Shown here: positions 34,012 through 46,100 of the stretch, one piece after another | Numbering within the stretch: position 1 is the first letter of the stretch | Layout of the letters: each line of letters begins with the position of its first letter | DNA from: Stachybotrys elegans | Lineage: Eukaryota; Ascomycota; Sordariomycetes; Hypocreales; Stachybotryaceae | Reading direction: 5' to 3' | Length of the DNA stretch: 64,000 bases | Assembly: GCA_020746835.1 (NCBI GenBank) | Contig: JAGPNK010000015.1 | Span: 496,001-560,000, forward strand | Position numbers and translations under genes: made by a program | The notes under the pieces: generated by a model | The model's input: the letters and a program-made list of their open reading frames with translations, nothing else | The model's database searches: none | What the model was told of the DNA's origin: nothing

Positions 34012-34722
34012 ATGACGGACTTGTTCGTGGGGCCGACTATCAGCGCTCTTTTTGCAGCAATCAAACTGACGGAGGTATCCGTCAAGCTCAAGAACGTCCC
34101 CCAAAGTGCAGCGACTTTCATCCAGCTGGTCAAGCAGGTCGACATGGACGTGGAACATGCCCTCCGATGTCACATCCATGCGGCAAAGATCCTTGAGCAA
34201 TATCCCGAGTTCTACACCAAATGGATCTCGAGTACAATCAATGCGACACTGGGGGCACTGAAGGAATTGAACGACTTTATTCTCAGGGACACGGGCAAGG
34301 ATTTTGCCGCCAGGCTGGAGTATCTCTTTTCTAATCACGCCAAGCTTGTTGATCAGGAGAGGATGCTGAGCTATGTTCATTCGACGCTTCTATCGGCCAT
34401 AAATGCCATGCACCTCCTCATTTTCCGAGCTGAGTCGATAGAAGCATCTCCGACGTCCTTCCCAACGCCATCATCATCGCTGTCTCCAATGACGCTGTCG
34501 CCGATACCGACTCCTCCGATACTGCGGCGCTATTCGCGCCATCGCCCTCCAACAAAAGAATCGTCACAACCAAGTGAACAGTGCAATCCTTACGAGAATT
34601 CGCCAGATTTACACTCCCTCTCTGAGAGCGCAATCGCACGGCAGAATCAGACTGCAGCAGACTCCAAGGCTGGTGAGGAAGAGAGTGCAAACAACCGAAT
34701 TGTCATCAAGCTAACCCTCTAG
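34012..34722 (+). CDS. hypothetical helical (HeLo-like) protein with Ser/Pro-rich tail
   Basis: An intronless frame of 236 residues from ATG 34012. Residues 1-145 are almost wholly helical with heptad-like spacing (ISALFAAIKLTEVSVKLKNV, FIQLVKQVDMDVEHALRC, INATLGALKELNDFIL, LEYLFSNHAKLVDQERML, SAINAMHLLIF). This resembles the N-terminal helical bundles of fungal death-fold or NLR-associated proteins (HeLo-like), but the match is by pattern only. The tail (about 150-236) is rich in Ser and Pro, with no domain seen. Such bundles can act as membrane-disrupting effectors when triggered. It has no NACHT domain downstream, so it may be a stand-alone effector or the front part of a lost larger gene. 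Role unknown. Confidence 0.55.
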   Translation: MTDLFVGPTISALFAAIKLTEVSVKLKNVPQSAATFIQLVKQVDMDVEHALRCHIHAAKILEQYPEFYTKWISSTINATLGALKELNDFILRDTGKDFAARLEYLFSNHAKLVDQERMLSYVHSTLLSAINAMHLLIFRAESIEASPTSFPTPSSSLSPMTLSPIPTPPILRRYSRHRPPTKESSQPSEQCNPYENSPDLHSLSESAIARQNQTAADSKAGEEESANNRIVIKLTL

Positions 34723-35211
34723 TTTTAACAGCGGAAGCTAGCCTTCGATGGCTTCAGCAGAGCAGGGAGAGCGAAATATCCGAACTTGACGACATGAGTA
34801 CGGAGTGACAGAATCGGACGATTCTGCTGTGTTCATGGCCACAAGCCCTAATGAGAAGGTGATATGTCGTTAGAACCAAGGACTCTAGGGCTGTCCGTAC
34901 ATGTTATTTGTTTATTCTATTTTTTTTTACTCGCTGAGCAACCCATTCCGTCTCAAGGGGGCGGGGGGACTTGCCTAGGACTGGGACTGGTCTACAGTTT
35001 AATGATTGTCTTTGACTTAGCTATCAAGAGGGGGCTCCCTGTCATGGCTTGCAATCAATTGCGTACAGTTCTTAAGACGGATCGCGAGAAATATTGGCTA
35101 AATAAAAGGCTGTACCGGCAAGCGTTTGGAAGCCCTGACGGGTGAATAAGCCACCCGAATTCCTCCACTTCCAAGACGAAATTTGAAGCCTTAATACAGT
35201 ACATCGGAAAG
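34723..35211. other. intergenic region, convergent 3' ends
   Basis: About 490 bases. A frame at 34864-35145 starts with a hydrophobic run (VICLFYFFLLAEQPI) but shows no family and no conserved structure; left unannotated. Confidence 0.35.
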
Positions 35212-36559
35212 CTAGGTGGGATGAATGACAACGGCAGAACAGAGCTCAAATCGAGTCTCGATAGGATGGCCTTGTTCACCACGATAACTTGTCCGGACAC
35301 ATTCCAAGCCAGGAAATACCACGATGCCGTTGTCTTTCTGCAGGCTGTCCCAGATCGGGCTCCATTCATCCGGGCTTTTGACCAGCTCAAGCCCCAATTG
35401 GCCCGCATCACGAACTAAGCCCTCCAACACGCGAACAAATCTTTCACGAGGCTCAGGGGAAAGTTCAGCGAGCACATTGGCAATTCTGCTTGTAGCACTG
35501 TGCATCTGCGGCGACATATGATCTTTGGGCAGGAAGAAGCCTGATATTTGCCGCCAGATTGAGAGAATCTCCCTACGTTCGGCCAGGTCTAGAACTCAGT
35601 TAGCGGGGCTCTGGATTGCGATGATGAGTGTAGGTACTTGGTCCTCTTCCGCTGTTCTCGCCCATACTGTCCTGTCCCCTTTTAAGGTCCTGATACATGG
35701 ATAAAAGATGCGGTGGCAGTAGGGTGGCCTCAGCAGTACCAGAACTCGTGTCGATACACGCGAATAGCGTTTGCGCGATGAGCAATCGAATGGCGAGCTT
35801 GTGCGTTTCAGGATTGGACAAGGCAGCGAGCCACGAGGTGAAACAAACCGGGGCACCTGCCAGATCCTGAAGCTTCGCCACGGTCGACGCGTCAACACGT
35901 GGATCTGGATTGTTGAAGAAGACGTCGGCGCAGCGTTCGACATCCACGCAAAGTTTTCTCATCTTTCTCTCCAGTGTAGAATCGTCGATGCGTTGCGGGA
36001 GATAGTCGAGCACGACGTGGTCGCGCTCTGAAGTTGTTATCGATTTTAAGGGCACAGAAACGATAGCTGGTAGTAGTTGACGGGGATGACGCTTGAACCA
36101 AAGGAACAAAAACAATGCCGCCAGGGTGAGAACGGCACCGCCAATGCTTGTTCCCACGCTTATTCCACCAACTTGGGCTGGAGTGTAAGAAATACCACCG
36201 TGACCAGATGCGGGGGTCGCGAGTGTCGTATTCGCCCTTCCGATGGCTGGTGTCCCCGTGACGGGGGTATCTATAGTGTTGGTCGTAGCCCAGTTGGTTA
36301 CAGAGGCTTCGGCTGGAGACGTAGACGGGCCGGCCGCAGTAGGTTCGGCTGGAGGCATAGACGGGCTGGTTGCGGTAGGTTCGGCTGGAGGCATAGACGG
36401 GCCGGCCGCAGTAGGTTCGGCTGGAGGCATGGACGGGCTGGTTGTGGTAGGTTCGGTTGAAGATGTAGGCGGGTTGGCCGCAGAGGTGCTAGCCTGTGTG
36501 TTCTGGCCATTCTGCTCCGTCTGGCGTTTCCGCGGCCCTGGTTTGTTCGAGGCCGGCAT
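35212..36559 (-). CDS. single-pass membrane protein with Pro/Thr-rich 12-residue repeats
   Basis: Two exons (35638-36559 and 35212-35588) give about 432 residues from ATG 36559; an upstream in-frame ATG at 36610 would add 17 residues. The N-terminal half is rich in Ser, Thr, Pro and Ala, and contains tandem 12-residue units of the type SMPPAEPTAAGP, about four in a row. A glycine-led membrane helix follows (ISVGTSIGGAVLTLAALFLF, about residues 130-150) with a basic stop (KRHPR). The C-terminal 270 residues are probably cytosolic and helical, with no known domain (RKLCVDVERCADVFFNNPD, LAIRLLIAQTLFACID). No cleavable signal peptide is evident, so the repeat part would be outside only if the helix works as a reverse anchor. 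I associate such mucin-like heads with fungal surface sensors, but this is a guess. Confidence 0.7.
36345..36475 (-). repeat. 36-base tandem repeats inside the membrane-protein gene
   Basis: The plus strand repeats GTAGGTTCGGCTGGAGGCAT with small changes every 36 bases about three to four times; it encodes the PPAEPTA units. Tandem coding repeats of this kind often vary in number between strains. Confidence 0.75.
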
Positions 36560-37069
36560 TGCAAGTGATCTGAATATGGGTGAGGATAAGAAGTATGATG
36601 ATGAAAGCATCCGTCACGCACCAGTGTTTGAATGGAGAGATGAACGGAGGAAAACCAGCCGCGTCTCAAGTGGCGGGTGGCAAGATCCCGGTTCCAGTTC
36701 TCTTGTAAGCTTCCCCTGTTCCCTGATGACTAGCAACTAGGTGAAAGATCGGCGAGCTGAAATGCAGCTGAAATGCAGCTGAAATGCATGTAAAATTAGT
36801 ACATATTCCAGCCTTGTTTTCAGAACGACCGCTTCACCCCCCTCACCAGTCACCCTGTATGAGTTGCACCCCCAATCTATAGTGAGCCCTTGGCACAGAC
36901 CCTACCTAAGTAACAAGGCAGCCAATGAAAAACTCTCCTCCTGCAGCCATTCCACGCCCCATACCAAGATACAAGACAGAAGGCAGGGCCACTCTACTCT
37001 TTCACCTTGCCAAGGTGGCCATACTCCTCCACAACTGACTACACCACCGCAAACCTGTTTCCAACGATA
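36560..37069. other. divergent promoter region of membrane-protein and Hsp70-like genes
   Basis: About 500 bases between outward-reading genes. A short tandem repeat CTGAAATGCAG lies near 36757-36785. No gene. Confidence 0.4.
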
Positions 37070-39485
37070 ATGGCTGGCGGTGTGGATCTTCTTGTGGGCA
37101 TTGATGTCGGAATGAGCTGTAAGTTCTACATATTGCTGGTTCTGCGTTGCTACTATAGCACTAACTGGAATTAGGTACTGGAGTTGCGTACCTCAATCTA
37201 GCAAGAGGTGTCAACAAAGTGCATATCTTCAACAAATGGCCCGGTCACCACAAGGCCGAAAGCAAGGTGCCGACGTGTCTCAAGTACCGGAAAGGAAGCC
37301 CACAGCCATCAAGCTGGGGTTTCCAATGCGACGGCGATGACCAAGGAGAACCCGAAGAGTGGTTCAAAGCAGACTTTGCTCTATCTACCACCCCGCGAGA
37401 AAGGAAAGACCGAACATGCCAGCTGTATAAGGACTACCTTGGTTGTCTTTACAACGAGATTCGTGGTCACTTTGATCCAACCCTTCTCAATGGGAAAACA
37501 TGGGAGGCTGCCAGTATACACTTCCTGTTCAGTGTGCCCACTACCTGGGACCTGAGCCTTGTCGATGAATTCCACGAGCTTGCACGGTCGTCAGGGTTTG
37601 GAGGTTGCCCCAGACATAAATTAGAGACAAGCCTGACCGAACCACATGCTGTGGCAGCCTACACTTTATCTCAAGAACGCTTCATCAAGGCAAGCAGCAC
37701 AATATACCTATACATTGTGACTTCATTTTCTGACCGCTTCTGTATTTGATACAGGACAACGAAAACATCCTTATTATTGACGCTGGAAGCTCAACTGTGG
37801 TTCGTTTTTATGTGTCCCTACGATTTGTGTCTATTTCTGACATGTCACAGGATCTTTGTCTTCTGCATATCACTGATGTTAGGGAGGGTAAAGTCAATAT
37901 GACGGAGATTAAACCGGTCCAAGGTAAGAAGATCTGGCGCCTTTATGCTTATGGATTACTCACTGTCATCTCAAGGAACGAATTGCGGATCAACCTTCAT
38001 CGACAGCGGGTTCCAAGATATTATCGCTAATAGATTGAACCAACTCCAGCCGCCTCTAGATGCGTCCATCACCAAGGCATGGGATATGTCGAGAAGCCCC
38101 AATTTTCAGTCTACCAAGGAGGACGTCGGACGCGACGTCTGGAGCGATGACGACATCTTTCAGATTGCGATCCCGGCAGCCGGGAGTTCCATGAATCACG
38201 AGTCACTTCAGATCGTACAAGGCAAGATGGAATTTCGCTGGTAAGTTTCACCGCCAGCTACAAACCATGACAGCTTGACAATGGGGCCTTACTAATATCC
38301 ATTATAGGTCAGAACTCAAGCGGCTATTCGACACCCAGATATCGCAAATCATCAAGCTGGTGGAGAAAATCATGGGCCATTGGCAGCTCCATAAAGCCAC
38401 ACGATTCACCGACGTGGTATGTCTAGACACTGCATTTCTACCACGCATCTAACACGGTTCAAATAAATAGCATCATATTATTCTTTCCGGGGGACTAGGA
38501 AGCTCCAAGTACGTCCAAGACCAGCTATCCAAGTTTCTTGAGGCTTCGGATATTGGGGCACTGAAGCAGTCTAAGTTACACCAGTCCACCCAACCTCAAC
38601 TTGCCGTGTGTCTTGGACTTGTTGAGCATGCTTCACAATCCCTCAAGGGGGAGACCATGTTTGTCAACCGACTATCACAGTCATCCTTGGGAATTGCATG
38701 CCAAATCCGTATCAGGACATCCTTGCCGACGTCCTCTAGACGGGATATCTTAAGGGAGGCGAAATCCAAAGAAATGGTTCGAAAAGACTCGGCTGGCCAC
38801 GATATTATTGATGGATATATGGACTGGTTTGTAAAGAGGGTAAGTGAACAATGACCTATCCAGGAAATTCCTGTAACACGCCCCCCATATTTGCCCAGCA
38901 GTCCCCCTGGATTGAGTATTTCCTGGCTAATAATGATATAAGGGCGACTCTATCCGGGAGGGGAAGACCATACATTACGAGTATAGCGTTGAGTTCGAAC
39001 CTAGTGTGGATGAATCTCGCCGGGTTGCCTGGGTGCCAATCATGACGAGCAATCAAGATCCCATACCGAGATTCAACGATCGGGGTAAGGAGCAATGAAT
39101 ACAACTCCAATTGACAGGAAGAACACTGAAGCTTTGCATAGGAACTGTCCGAAGCCTCAAGATGCTGGAAGCAGATCTTTCTCAAGTAAGCCCTAGCTCT
39201 ATCGCGCAGAAGCACAAAATCTTCAAGATCCCAGGGAAGAAGAGCAACATACGAGTATCGTTCCTCATTGAAGCGGAGGTTGGGGTGGCAGACGTCAAGT
39301 TCAGATGCCGTATGTGTTCTTCTCAACATAAACATGGTTTAGGCCTAAGCAACTGCTAATGAACGCGCCCAGTTGATTGTAAGACCAGGAGGGTTTTGGG
39401 TAAGGACACCTCGGTTGATATGCAGCCGCGGGAAATTATTGAGCCAATGAGGCCGAGCGAAATTATACGTGATAATATTCTGTAA
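37070..39485 (+). CDS. Hsp70-like actin-fold ATPase
   Basis: Ten exons (37070-37118, 37175-37689, 37755-37799, 37851-37923, 37976-38240, 38308-38416, 38471-38839, 38943-39084, 39118-39309, 39373-39485) give about 623 residues. Exon borders after 38839 are less certain. The three nucleotide-binding parts of the actin/Hsp70 fold are clear: phosphate 1 LLVGIDVGMSCTGVAYLN, phosphate 2 ILIIDAGSSTVDLCLLHI and the adenosine motif IILSGGLGSSKYV. This matches the group of fungal Hsp70-like proteins related to HSPA12, which lack the canonical peptide-binding domain and often occur in many copies near immunity-type genes. The intron after 37689 seems to use a GC donor (AAG|GCAAGC). Possible ATP-dependent switch; partner unknown. 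Confidence 0.8.
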
Positions 39486-39886
39486 ACGGATTATATTAGG
39501 AGTAGCTAGGAACTCATACATAGGCTGTCAAACAAAACCGTATCACCTCTCTCGACAAAGCATCAACCAGTAGGCACGCGACGGTTGATGGCACAAAACC
39601 CACACAGCCACAGACTTACTTTATCGCCGAATTTGCAAAAAAAGATTGGTGCCCCTTCAGCCCGATCTTCAATGGCATGCGAGCGTCGATGAGAGAGCTC
39701 ACATATTTAGTAATTCGAACAACTCGACCAGATGAAGCATCGAAAGTTGGGAGGTTTCGTCAGGGAACGGGCATGAATTTGCTGCCGAGCCTCCACACAG
39801 CCACATAGGAACCCAGCACGAGCTTATGGTATTCTTTGACTTAATTCACACTTAATGAGTCTTTGGATGACCTTTTTTTAGATGCT
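39486..39886. other. intergenic region before the P450 relic
   Basis: About 400 bases. May contain further decayed N-terminal sequence of the P450 relic, but no frame could be followed. Nothing else seen. Confidence 0.35.
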
Positions 39887-41102
39887 TGGAGGCGTGAGAG
39901 GAAACTAATACACAGCGCGATATCCATCCCTTTGAATGAGAAGTACCAGAACTGCATGACCCAGGAGACAGTCCCTACCCTCTGAGATCTGATTCAAGAC
40001 CCGGGCGAGTTTAACCGCCACTTCCTCCGCTATAGCTACAGTGTCCTCACACCTTCGTTGTTCGGTGTTTGTCTCAGCACAGAGAGCGACGACTCATTCA
40101 TGACATCCTACGACAACCATGCCAGCAGAGTCATACAGTCCTTTAAGCCAGACGTATACCCAAGCAATGTGTTTACCCTCCTGCACCTACTACCCACTTC
40201 ACTTCTTCCTTCTTCTCGCCGCATGGTGGAATTGCTGGATTAATCAAAGGAAATAATGCTGTCGCTACGTCGCAAGATTGAATCGGGGATTGAGCAGGGA
40301 ATTGCGCGAGACAGCATCTTCAGGGAATACGTCGAGAACAGAGAGGATTATGAAGTGACGGAACAAGAGGCCGATTACGCATTCCAGAGCATGCTTGGCG
40401 GCGGCGCACGCTCGCCCCTTAATGCGATCATGACCTTGTGCTACTTGATGATGGAGCATCCGCAATGGCAGCAAAAGCTCCAAGCAGAGGTCGATATAGT
40501 GGTTGGGGCGGACCGTCTGCCAACGTTTGAGGATATCCCCAACCTGCCCATCGTGAGGGCCGTGGTCAAGGAGGAGGTGCGATATCGTACCATTGTTGCG
40601 GAGCTGGGCATCCCCCATCGCCTCGACGAGGACGACGTATACGAGGGCTACTTCTTTGCCAAGGGCACGGTGTTCCGTGCTAATTACGCGCATGCGTGGC
40701 ATGGCCTGGGAAATGGGCGCAGCCGATCAAGGCCACAGGTCGATTCTCATGGACAAGACGGCTCACCCAGCTCGCTGGCTGGATCCAGGCTACCCGACTT
40801 ACAGAGAGCCCTTGACAGTTCACCCCGACCTGCAAAACTTCACGCCCTTTGGGTACGGAAGGTGTGCGTGTCCGGGCTACGACTTCGTAGAACGCACGCT
40901 GGTCATCATGGTGGCTCGCCTGGCCTCGGGGTTCAACTTTGAGAAACCAATCGACCCTGCCACCAAGGAGCCTGCTGTCATTGAGATACGGTACAAGCCA
41001 ACGCCGAACCCGCGACGGCTGCCGTTTGCTTGCTGTATTGTTTCCAAGGGGGAGAAGCGGGCCGAGATAATCCAGAAGGAAGCCAATAACCTGAAATTGT
41101 GA
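39887..41102 (+). pseudogene. cytochrome P450 relic
   Basis: A P450-like reading starts at about 39887 with WRRERKLIHSAIS and runs through FNRHFLRYSYSVLTPSLFGV, the region before the I-helix, EQEADYAFQSMLGGGARS, a K-helix ExxR (EEVR), and the heme loop FGYGRCACPGYDF near 40850, ending at TGA 41102. It is broken by an in-frame TGA near 39981 and a TAA at 40241-40243, and by a frame change near 40700. The N-terminal anchor and first third are not found. The type recalls P450s near O-methylsterigmatocystin oxidoreductase. The first stop stands where an Arg codon would be expected (CGA to TGA), as in repeat-induced point mutation. The broken frame makes a working enzyme unlikely. Confidence 0.82.
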
Positions 41103-43128
41103 GTCCTCATAATGATGGGGTGATTTGTGAGTTGCTTTTATTTATGAACCCTCTTGCGGGGGTATTTGGCTCACGGACGCCCCCAGCGTCCTGGTTGTTG
41201 TCTTGATCCATTGGTGTCGTCAGAGACGGAAATCTTTGGTGATAGAAGGAAGAGAAAGAAAGAGGCATGCAACGGAGAGGGCGAAGGCCTTTTTGTGCGT
41301 GTCCGTCGAACTCTATTCTAGGGCTGGGCCTCGCGATCACGCATTCCTAAACGCGGCCACGGCACCATCCGCAGCCACAGCCGTCACATGCTCCTTCGTC
41401 GTGAGCTCACGCAGTCTGAGGACTTCCATCAGAATCGCGACGGTACGTACGATAGCAGCTTCGAGGCCGGCCTTGTCAGAGCACACATAAGGGCTAGAAT
41501 ATTTATACTGCTGTTCTTGCTGTTTGCAGAATGATACCTAACATGAGAGTGAATAGGCCGACAAACGGGATGTACACACATTGAGTCTGCTAACTGCAGC
41601 CCCCCCCCCCCCCCCGACTATATACGCTTTTGCTGCCGCTGGCGCAGCCCCCTCATTGTTCTCTGGCTCCGGCCAACGGGTGATTCTGACGATCCTTTCA
41701 TTGTTTGAATCTGTTCTTTGGTCCTGCGGGCAGCAAGGCCACTATTGTTCTTTTTTCCACACTGCACGCACCTACTCCATCATGAACCCTCTTTCTTGGT
41801 GGTGCCGACAGTCCATACTCCCAATGTGACACGGACAGGCTTCACAGAAGCCCTCAGCTCCATGCAACATGAGGGTGTTGTTCGGCAAAAGCATATTCCA
41901 TTACGTGCTTAAAATATTTCATCAAGACATATGGAACAGTATCATGCAAGTGAGCATCCTTCAGTGAGTTGCGTGCTGCTTACACGCGCGTTGCGTTGTC
42001 ATGCCTGTCAGCACCAACAGGCTTGCAACAACTCGGTTAGCCTTGTTTTGATCAACATTGTCAACAAAGGGTCCTCCCTCGGGATGCAAGATTGGCGCAC
42101 AGTCCCTGTGAGCATGGGAGCTTTGCTGGAGCATGTCAGACAAACGTCCCAAAGGGGCCAAGATGAGCCAAGATGCGCATTTACCGTATTGGTATGAGAC
42201 AGTAAACTGCATAAATGCAACAGGTGTAACCAATCAACGAGTACGGAGTACTCGGTACATACATTGCGGCACCCATTTCATTTTACTCCACGATGAGCAG
42301 TTATGCAGATAATCCATCACGGTGCATTCGCAACGTCTCTTGTCATCATCATGCAGGATGCTTAGCGTCCGCCCATGGGTTCATCGTGGTGATTAGACTG
42401 TCTTGGATAGGCGAAGTTTGCAAGGGAGGGAGATTCCGCATTCCTTCTCCGATGGCGATGGTGATGATCTGGCAGCCTTTATCGCCAAGCAAGCCTCAGT
42501 AAGCCACAGCTGAAGGCTGAATGCCTCATTCGGCAAAGATCATCAGACAGCGCGGGACGGCCTTCTCAAGGCGGCGCCCCCACGATGCGTGTTTGTGCGT
42601 TGTCCCTCCTCTGCCTTGTCCCTCTTCCGTCCGTCTGGAGATGGAACTGCCGGATGCGAGCTATGCACAAGGCAAGCATCCCGCGCGCACGACGGAACAA
42701 CAATGCAGATCAGGCGGGAGCTAAGATGGATTAGGAGATTAATCTTCCTGGCAGTGCAACCTCAGCGTGCGAGACCAACATCTTGGCAGAGACAGCGCTG
42801 TGCCGTGCCGGCAACAAGTGGCGCGCAAACGTGCAAAACTCTAAGACACGCAATTCGACGTCCAATCAATGACGTTGCGGCAAAGCAGCCTCGGGCACAG
42901 AATAAGCCCGAAGCGCCGCGTGTGCATGCATTAGTGACAAGCTAGGTGTCTTGCGTTGGCCCGTCCGACTCACAGACAATGAATGCTATGACATGATTGT
43001 CGGCCCCCGTTGTCCGTCCGTGCCGCTTCTTCCAGCTCTGCTCCCCCTCAATGCCTTTTAACTTTGTCGCATGAGAGCCGTCCCTGTCTGACCAGAATCA
43101 CGTCGAATCACAGAAATCCGTGGCCATC
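41103..43128. other. 2 kb intergenic region upstream of the ABC transporter
   Basis: No gene supported. Contains the second copy of a dispersed repeat at about 41700-41785 and a 16-base C run at 41600-41615. The last 500 bases are GC-rich and should hold the promoter of the drug pump. Confidence 0.45.
41700..41785. repeat. dispersed repeat, copy 2
   Basis: Matches the copy at 32765-32870 over TTTGGTCCTGCGGGCAGCAA, GGCCACTATTGTTC, TTTTTTCCACACTGCACGCA and on to CCATCAT, with point changes and without the 16-base insertion. Same orientation. Confidence 0.6.
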
Positions 43129-46100
43129 ATGGACTCGTCACATGTGACCAGGACCGGCAACACGACCACAACCACCACGACCACCACTACGACGTATCGC
43201 AATGGCGAGGTATCGCGCGTTACAAGCACCCAGGAGAATGTAGAGAACCACGGGTCGGGCAGCGCCAGCTCCGAGAGGGCACCCGCCTTGGAGCTGCCGC
43301 ATGGCTTCGGCCACGATGCGGATTCCATCGAACGAGTCCTGACCCGAGAAGAGTTGCAACAAGACGACGACGACGATGACTCCTCGTCCTCCTCGTCGAC
43401 TACTGACGGCTTCCAGACGCCCTTGCGGCGCCGCATGTCGGAACATGTCATTGGTGACGCCGACCGCAATGAGCTCGTCAGGATCGCAACGTCCCTCTCG
43501 CGGCGCCACTCCGTCGTCGGCGGCCAAGCAAGCCGCATCCGCACGCTCGAGGTCCTCGACGAGGAAGACCCGGAGCTCGACCCAAAATCCCCCCAGTTCG
43601 ACATGGAGAAATGGGTACAGAGCTTCGCGCGCACCCTCCAGAAGGAAGGCATCATGACCCGGAAGACGGGCATCGTCTTCAAGAACGTCAACATCTTTGG
43701 CCAGGGCGCCCCCATACAGGTCCAGGAGACTGTCGGCTCTCTGCTGCTCGCGCCGCTGCGGCTAGGCGAGCTCTTCAGCTTTGGCAAGAAGCAGCCAAAG
43801 CAGATTCTGCATGGCTTCGATGGCCTTATCCAGGGCGGCGAGCTCGTCATTGTCCTCGGGCGACCTGGTTCTGGCTGCAGCACGCTGCTCAAGACGCTGT
43901 GCGGAGAGCTGCATGGCTTGACTGTCGGCGATACATCCGTCATTCATTACGACGGCGTCCCGCAGAAGCTCATGAAGAAGGAGTTCAAGGGTGAAGCCAT
44001 TTACAACCAAGAGGTGCCATTCCCTTCTCGCCAATCATTCCCCATCCACAGACTTTCTTGCTAATCCATAACGGCCAGGTTGATAAGCACTTCCCCCATC
44101 TCACCGTCGGGCAGACGTTGGAGTACGCCGCGACCGCTCGCACTCCCAGTCAGCGACTCAACGGCATGCCGCGCCGAGAGTTCAGCCGCTACGTGTCCGA
44201 CGTCGTCATGGCCATGTTTGGTCTATCCCATACGCGAAACACAAAAGTCGGCAACGACTTCATCCGCGGCGTGTCGGGAGGCGAGAGGAAGCGAGTGAGC
44301 ATCGCCGAGATGGTCCTATCCGCGAGCCCCTTCGCCTGCTGGGACAACAGCACCAGGGGCCTCGATTCCGCCACTGCCTACAAGTTTGTGCAGTGCCTGC
44401 GCATGACTTGTGACATTGGCGACCAGGCCAACGCCGTCGCCATCTATCAGGCCAGCCAGGCCATCTACGAGCTGTTCGACAAGGCTGTCGTGCTGTACGA
44501 GGGCCGTCAGATCTTCTTCGGCCCGACCAGCAAAGCCAAGGCCTTCTTTGAGGGCCAGGGCTGGTACTGTCCGCCCCGACAGACGACCGGCGACTTCCTG
44601 ACATCTGTGACGAACCCGCAAGAACGGAAGCCTCGCGAGGGCATGGAGAACAAGGTGCCTCGTACGCCCCAGGAGTTTGAGCAGTACTGGAGGCAGTCGC
44701 CAGAGTACCAGGCCCTTCAGCAGGAAATCACCACCTATGAGGCCGAGTACCTGGGCACGACGGACAAGGTGGCCCAGCTCCGCGAGCAAAAGAACTTTCG
44801 ACAGGCCAAGCACGTCCGTCCCAAGTCGCCCTACACCATCAGCGTCGGCATGCAGATCCGGCTCAACACGCGGCGGGCGTACCAGCGCATCTGGAACGAC
44901 AAGTCGTCGACCCTCACGTCCTGCATCAGTCAGGTCGTCATGGCGCTCATCATCGGCTCCATCTTCTTTGGGACCGAGGACAACACGTCCTCCTTCTTTT
45001 CCAAGGGCTCCGTTCTGTTCATGGCCATCCTCATCAACGCCCTCACTGCCATCTCCGAGATCAGTGGCTTGTACGCTCAACGGCCCATTGTCGAGAAGCA
45101 TGCCTCGTATGCCTTTTGCCACCCTGCAACCGAGGCGGCTGCGGGTTTGGTAGCCGATATACCGATCAAGTTCCTCGCTGCTGTCTGCTTCAACATTGTC
45201 CTGTACTTCCTTGCTGGATTGAGGAGGGAGCCTGCCCAGTTCTTCCTCTACTTTCTCATCACGTTTGTCTCGACGTTTGTCATGAGCGCCGTGTTCCGCA
45301 CCATGGCGGCTATGACTCGGACTGTGTCGCAGGCCATGTCGCTGTCCGGAGTTTTGGTCCTCGCGCTCGTCATCTACACTGGCTTCACCATTACCGTCCC
45401 CGACATGCACCCGTGGTTCTCGTGGATTCGCTGGATAAACCCCATCTTCTATGGCTTCGAGATCCTCGTCGCCAACGAATTCCACGGAACATCCTTCGAC
45501 TGCGCACAGTTCGTACCTGCGTATCCATCCCTGACAGGCGACTCTTTCATTTGTTCCGTCGCCGGCGCTGTGGCTGGCCAGCGCACCGTCAGCGGCGATG
45601 CCTTTATCGCGGCCAACTACAACTACTACTACTCTCACGTCTGGAGAAACTTTGGCATCCTGCTCGGGTTCCTGTTCTTCTTCATCATCATCTACTTCAT
45701 CACCATCGAGCTCAACTCCTCGACCACCAGCACCGCAGAAGCCCTTGTGTTCCAGCGAGGTCACGTCCCAGCCTACCTCAAGGAAGGCTACCAGAGTCCC
45801 GAGGATGCACCCGGCGGCGTGAGCGACAGCAAGCCTGAGCAATCTTCTGGTGCCGGGGAAGTCAGAGCAATCGAACCCCAGAAGGATATCTTCACCTGGC
45901 GAGATGTCGTCTACGATATTCACATCAAGGACGAGCCTCGGCGGTTGCTTGACCATGTCTCGGGTTGGGTTCGACCGGGAACTCTGACAGCGCTTATGGG
46001 TGTTTCGGGGGCCGGCAAGACGACTCTTCTGGATGTGCTGGCACAGAGGACTACCATGGGCGTTATCACGGGCGATATGCTTGTCAATGGAAAGCCCCTC

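Noticed and set aside
34864..35145. Small membrane protein on the plus strand
   Set aside because: One hydrophobic run, but the frame is short, the rest is not protein-like, and it sits in a convergent 3' region.
39186..39209. A 24-base intron in the Hsp70-like gene
   Set aside because: GTAAGC and CAG borders are present, but 24 bases is too short for a fungal intron and the frame reads through.
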